Below, piece by piece: positions 13,342 to 14,220 of a stretch of 14,220 nt of DNA. A program made the translations under genes and the position numbers. Origin of the DNA: Chlamydiota bacterium (GTDB taxonomy: Bacteria > Chlamydiota > Chlamydiia > Chlamydiales > Rhabdochlamydiaceae); contig JAAKFB010000017.1 of NCBI GenBank assembly GCA_011065235.1, positions 1 to 14,220 on the forward strand, given 5' to 3'. Every line of letters begins with the position of its first letter. The first letter of the stretch is position 1. Under the pieces are notes generated by a model. That model saw only the letters and a list, made by a program, of their open reading frames with translations. It was not told where the DNA came from and made no database searches.

Positions 13342-13704
13342 CTAATCGTTAATTTTTAATTTTAAATCGATGATTTTTCCTTCACGGAAAAGCTCTTCAA
13401 GGCGGTATTTGTCACGGAGCCCTGGCATGAATATATGAATCATGCAGTCGAGGTAGTCGATGACGATCCAATCCCCTGTCTGAAGTCCCTCTACGTGAGT
13501 GGGTCGTTCTCCCTTGTTTTTGAGGGTCTCAATAATTTCTTGAGCGATTGCGACTACATGCCGGTCTACATTCCCCTCTGCGATTAAGATATAATCGGTA
13601 AGGGTAGAAACCCCTTTGACATCGAGAGCAAGGATGTTGACACCCTTTTTATCGAAAATAGCCTGTGCTGCAGTATTTAATATTTCAATTGGCTCTTCTG
13701 GCAT
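13342..13704 (-). CDS. rsfS: Ribosomal silencing factor RsfS (YbeB/DUF143 family)
   Basis: A 120-residue protein, the normal size. It binds ribosomal protein uL14 and blocks subunit joining when nutrients are low. Family motifs are present in order: VKGVSTLTDYILIAEGNVDR (29-48), HVVAIAQEI right after, then THVEGLQTGDWIVIDYLDCM (69-88), IHIF and RDKYRLEELF (97-106). The usual short acidic C-terminus is here a Lys-rich tail (IIDLKLKIND). It starts six bases after nadD, a pairing common across bacteria, so both are probably on one transcript. Confidence 0.96.
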   Translation of the reverse strand: MPEEPIEILNTAAQAIFDKKGVNILALDVKGVSTLTDYILIAEGNVDRHVVAIAQEIIETLKNKGERPTHVEGLQTGDWIVIDYLDCMIHIFMPGLRDKYRLEELFREGKIIDLKLKIND

Positions 13705-13710
13705 AAGCGG

Positions 13711-14220
13711 CTAGTATAGTCCTTTTTGCTCAATGTAGTCGAGAACTTTAGAGGGGATGAAATCCCTACAGTCTTTTTTTTGAAGAAGCCACTCACGCAA
13801 GTCTGTAGAACTGATTTCAACGATAGGGATCTCCACTTTTCCAGCGTTTACGCTTTTTTCGATGGAACCCCCTAATTTTGGGACTCCATCTCCGGGCCGT
13901 GTTCCGATCAGAGGAGGCGCAAGGCGAAGCAATTCTTCGACTTCTTTCCATTTTGGCAGTCCGAATAGAAGGTCTTCTCCAAGAATCAAATGGAACTGTT
14001 TAAGTGGATATTCTTTCAACAAAAGTTTGATCGATTCAATGGTGTAGGAGAGGGCCTGTCGTTGAAGTTCGAGATCCATCACAGAATATGCCGGTATTTC
14101 CTCGATTGCAAGTTCAACCATTTTTTTTAGCGCTTCATTGCATGCAACTGGAGGATCCCCCTCTTTTTCTGGAGAATAATTTGCAGGGGAGAAAAAAATG
14201 TGATCGAGCCTCTTTTTTTC
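13711..14220 (-). CDS. nadD: Nicotinate-nucleotide adenylyltransferase (partial, 5' end outside window)
   Basis: The frame is open to the window edge, giving 169 residues; it runs 33 codons above the first internal ATG (14121), with LDHIFFSPANYSP and PPVACNEALKKMVELAI matching the NadD core. The C-terminal motif ISSTDLREWL is the family ISSTxIR signature that binds the adenosine, and FHLILGEDLLFGLPKWKEVE matches the conserved GxDxxxxxxxW stretch. The N-terminal GGTFDPIHxGH nucleotidyl-transfer motif should lie just beyond the window, so the missing part is about 20-30 residues. It adenylates nicotinate mononucleotide in NAD synthesis. It precedes rsfS by six bases. Confidence 0.93.
   Translation of the reverse strand, partial: EKKRLDHIFFSPANYSPEKEGDPPVACNEALKKMVELAIEEIPAYSVMDLELQRQALSYTIESIKLLLKEYPLKQFHLILGEDLLFGLPKWKEVEELLRLAPPLIGTRPGDGVPKLGGSIEKSVNAGKVEIPIVEISSTDLREWLLQKKDCRDFIPSKVLDYIEQKGLY

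Noticed and set aside
1..14220. tRNA, rRNA, CRISPR array, transposase, integrase or phage genes
   Set aside because: I looked for these and saw none; the only repeat of note is the 131-bp pair, which is gene-derived and lacks terminal inverted repeats.

Overview
The window looks like a chromosomal segment from a member of the Chlamydiae, most likely one of the amoeba-associated 'environmental' lineages and not Chlamydia itself. The evidence is protein-level resemblance: a chlamydial-type LysRS, a plant-plastid-like FabF, an Aas/PlsC gene and a Nudix gene next to fabF. Two gene orders also resemble what I remember of chlamydial genomes (fabF beside rsfS and a Nudix hydrolase; lysS near cysS). 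The species assignment is inference. Most genes lie on the minus strand, and both ends of the window cut genes.

Region 1 (1-1890): the 5' part of a minus-strand lysS carries an N-terminal B3/4 (PheRS-beta editing-like) domain fused to the normal LysRS start. It is divergent from a plus-strand metal-dependent cyclase/hydrolase gene with C-rich codons.

Region 2 (1890-4460): an accessory island on the plus strand. It starts with an AT-only 18-bp palindrome and a near-consensus promoter driving an AT-rich orphan gene. Next is a 5'-truncated copy of a small winged-helix gene, then a ~564-residue protein with one hydrophobic segment and a macro-domain-like C-terminal half, which is a candidate host-directed effector. 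The intact winged-helix gene follows. The truncated and intact copies form a 131-bp, ~95% identical direct repeat flanking the effector-like gene, which suggests insertion or recombination.

Region 3 (4459-8739, minus): a compact, overlapping operon aas-cysS-winged helix. aas encodes an unusual fusion of PlsC acyltransferase, acyl carrier protein and acyl-ACP synthetase, suited to activating scavenged fatty acids and placing them into phospholipid.

Region 4 (8794-10352): AT-rich accessory genes. An orphan helical-repeat-like protein with its own promoter is transcribed leftward; two very small plus-strand genes (a Lys/Arg-rich 71-78-mer and a 62-mer with a good Shine-Dalgarno sequence) are transcribed away from it.

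Region 5 (10335-14220, minus): a housekeeping run nadD-rsfS-fabF-Nudix-glycosyltransferase-bioY with small gaps or overlaps. It links NAD synthesis, ribosome silencing, fatty-acid elongation, nucleotide clean-up and biotin uptake. No tRNA, rRNA, CRISPR array, transposase or phage gene was seen.
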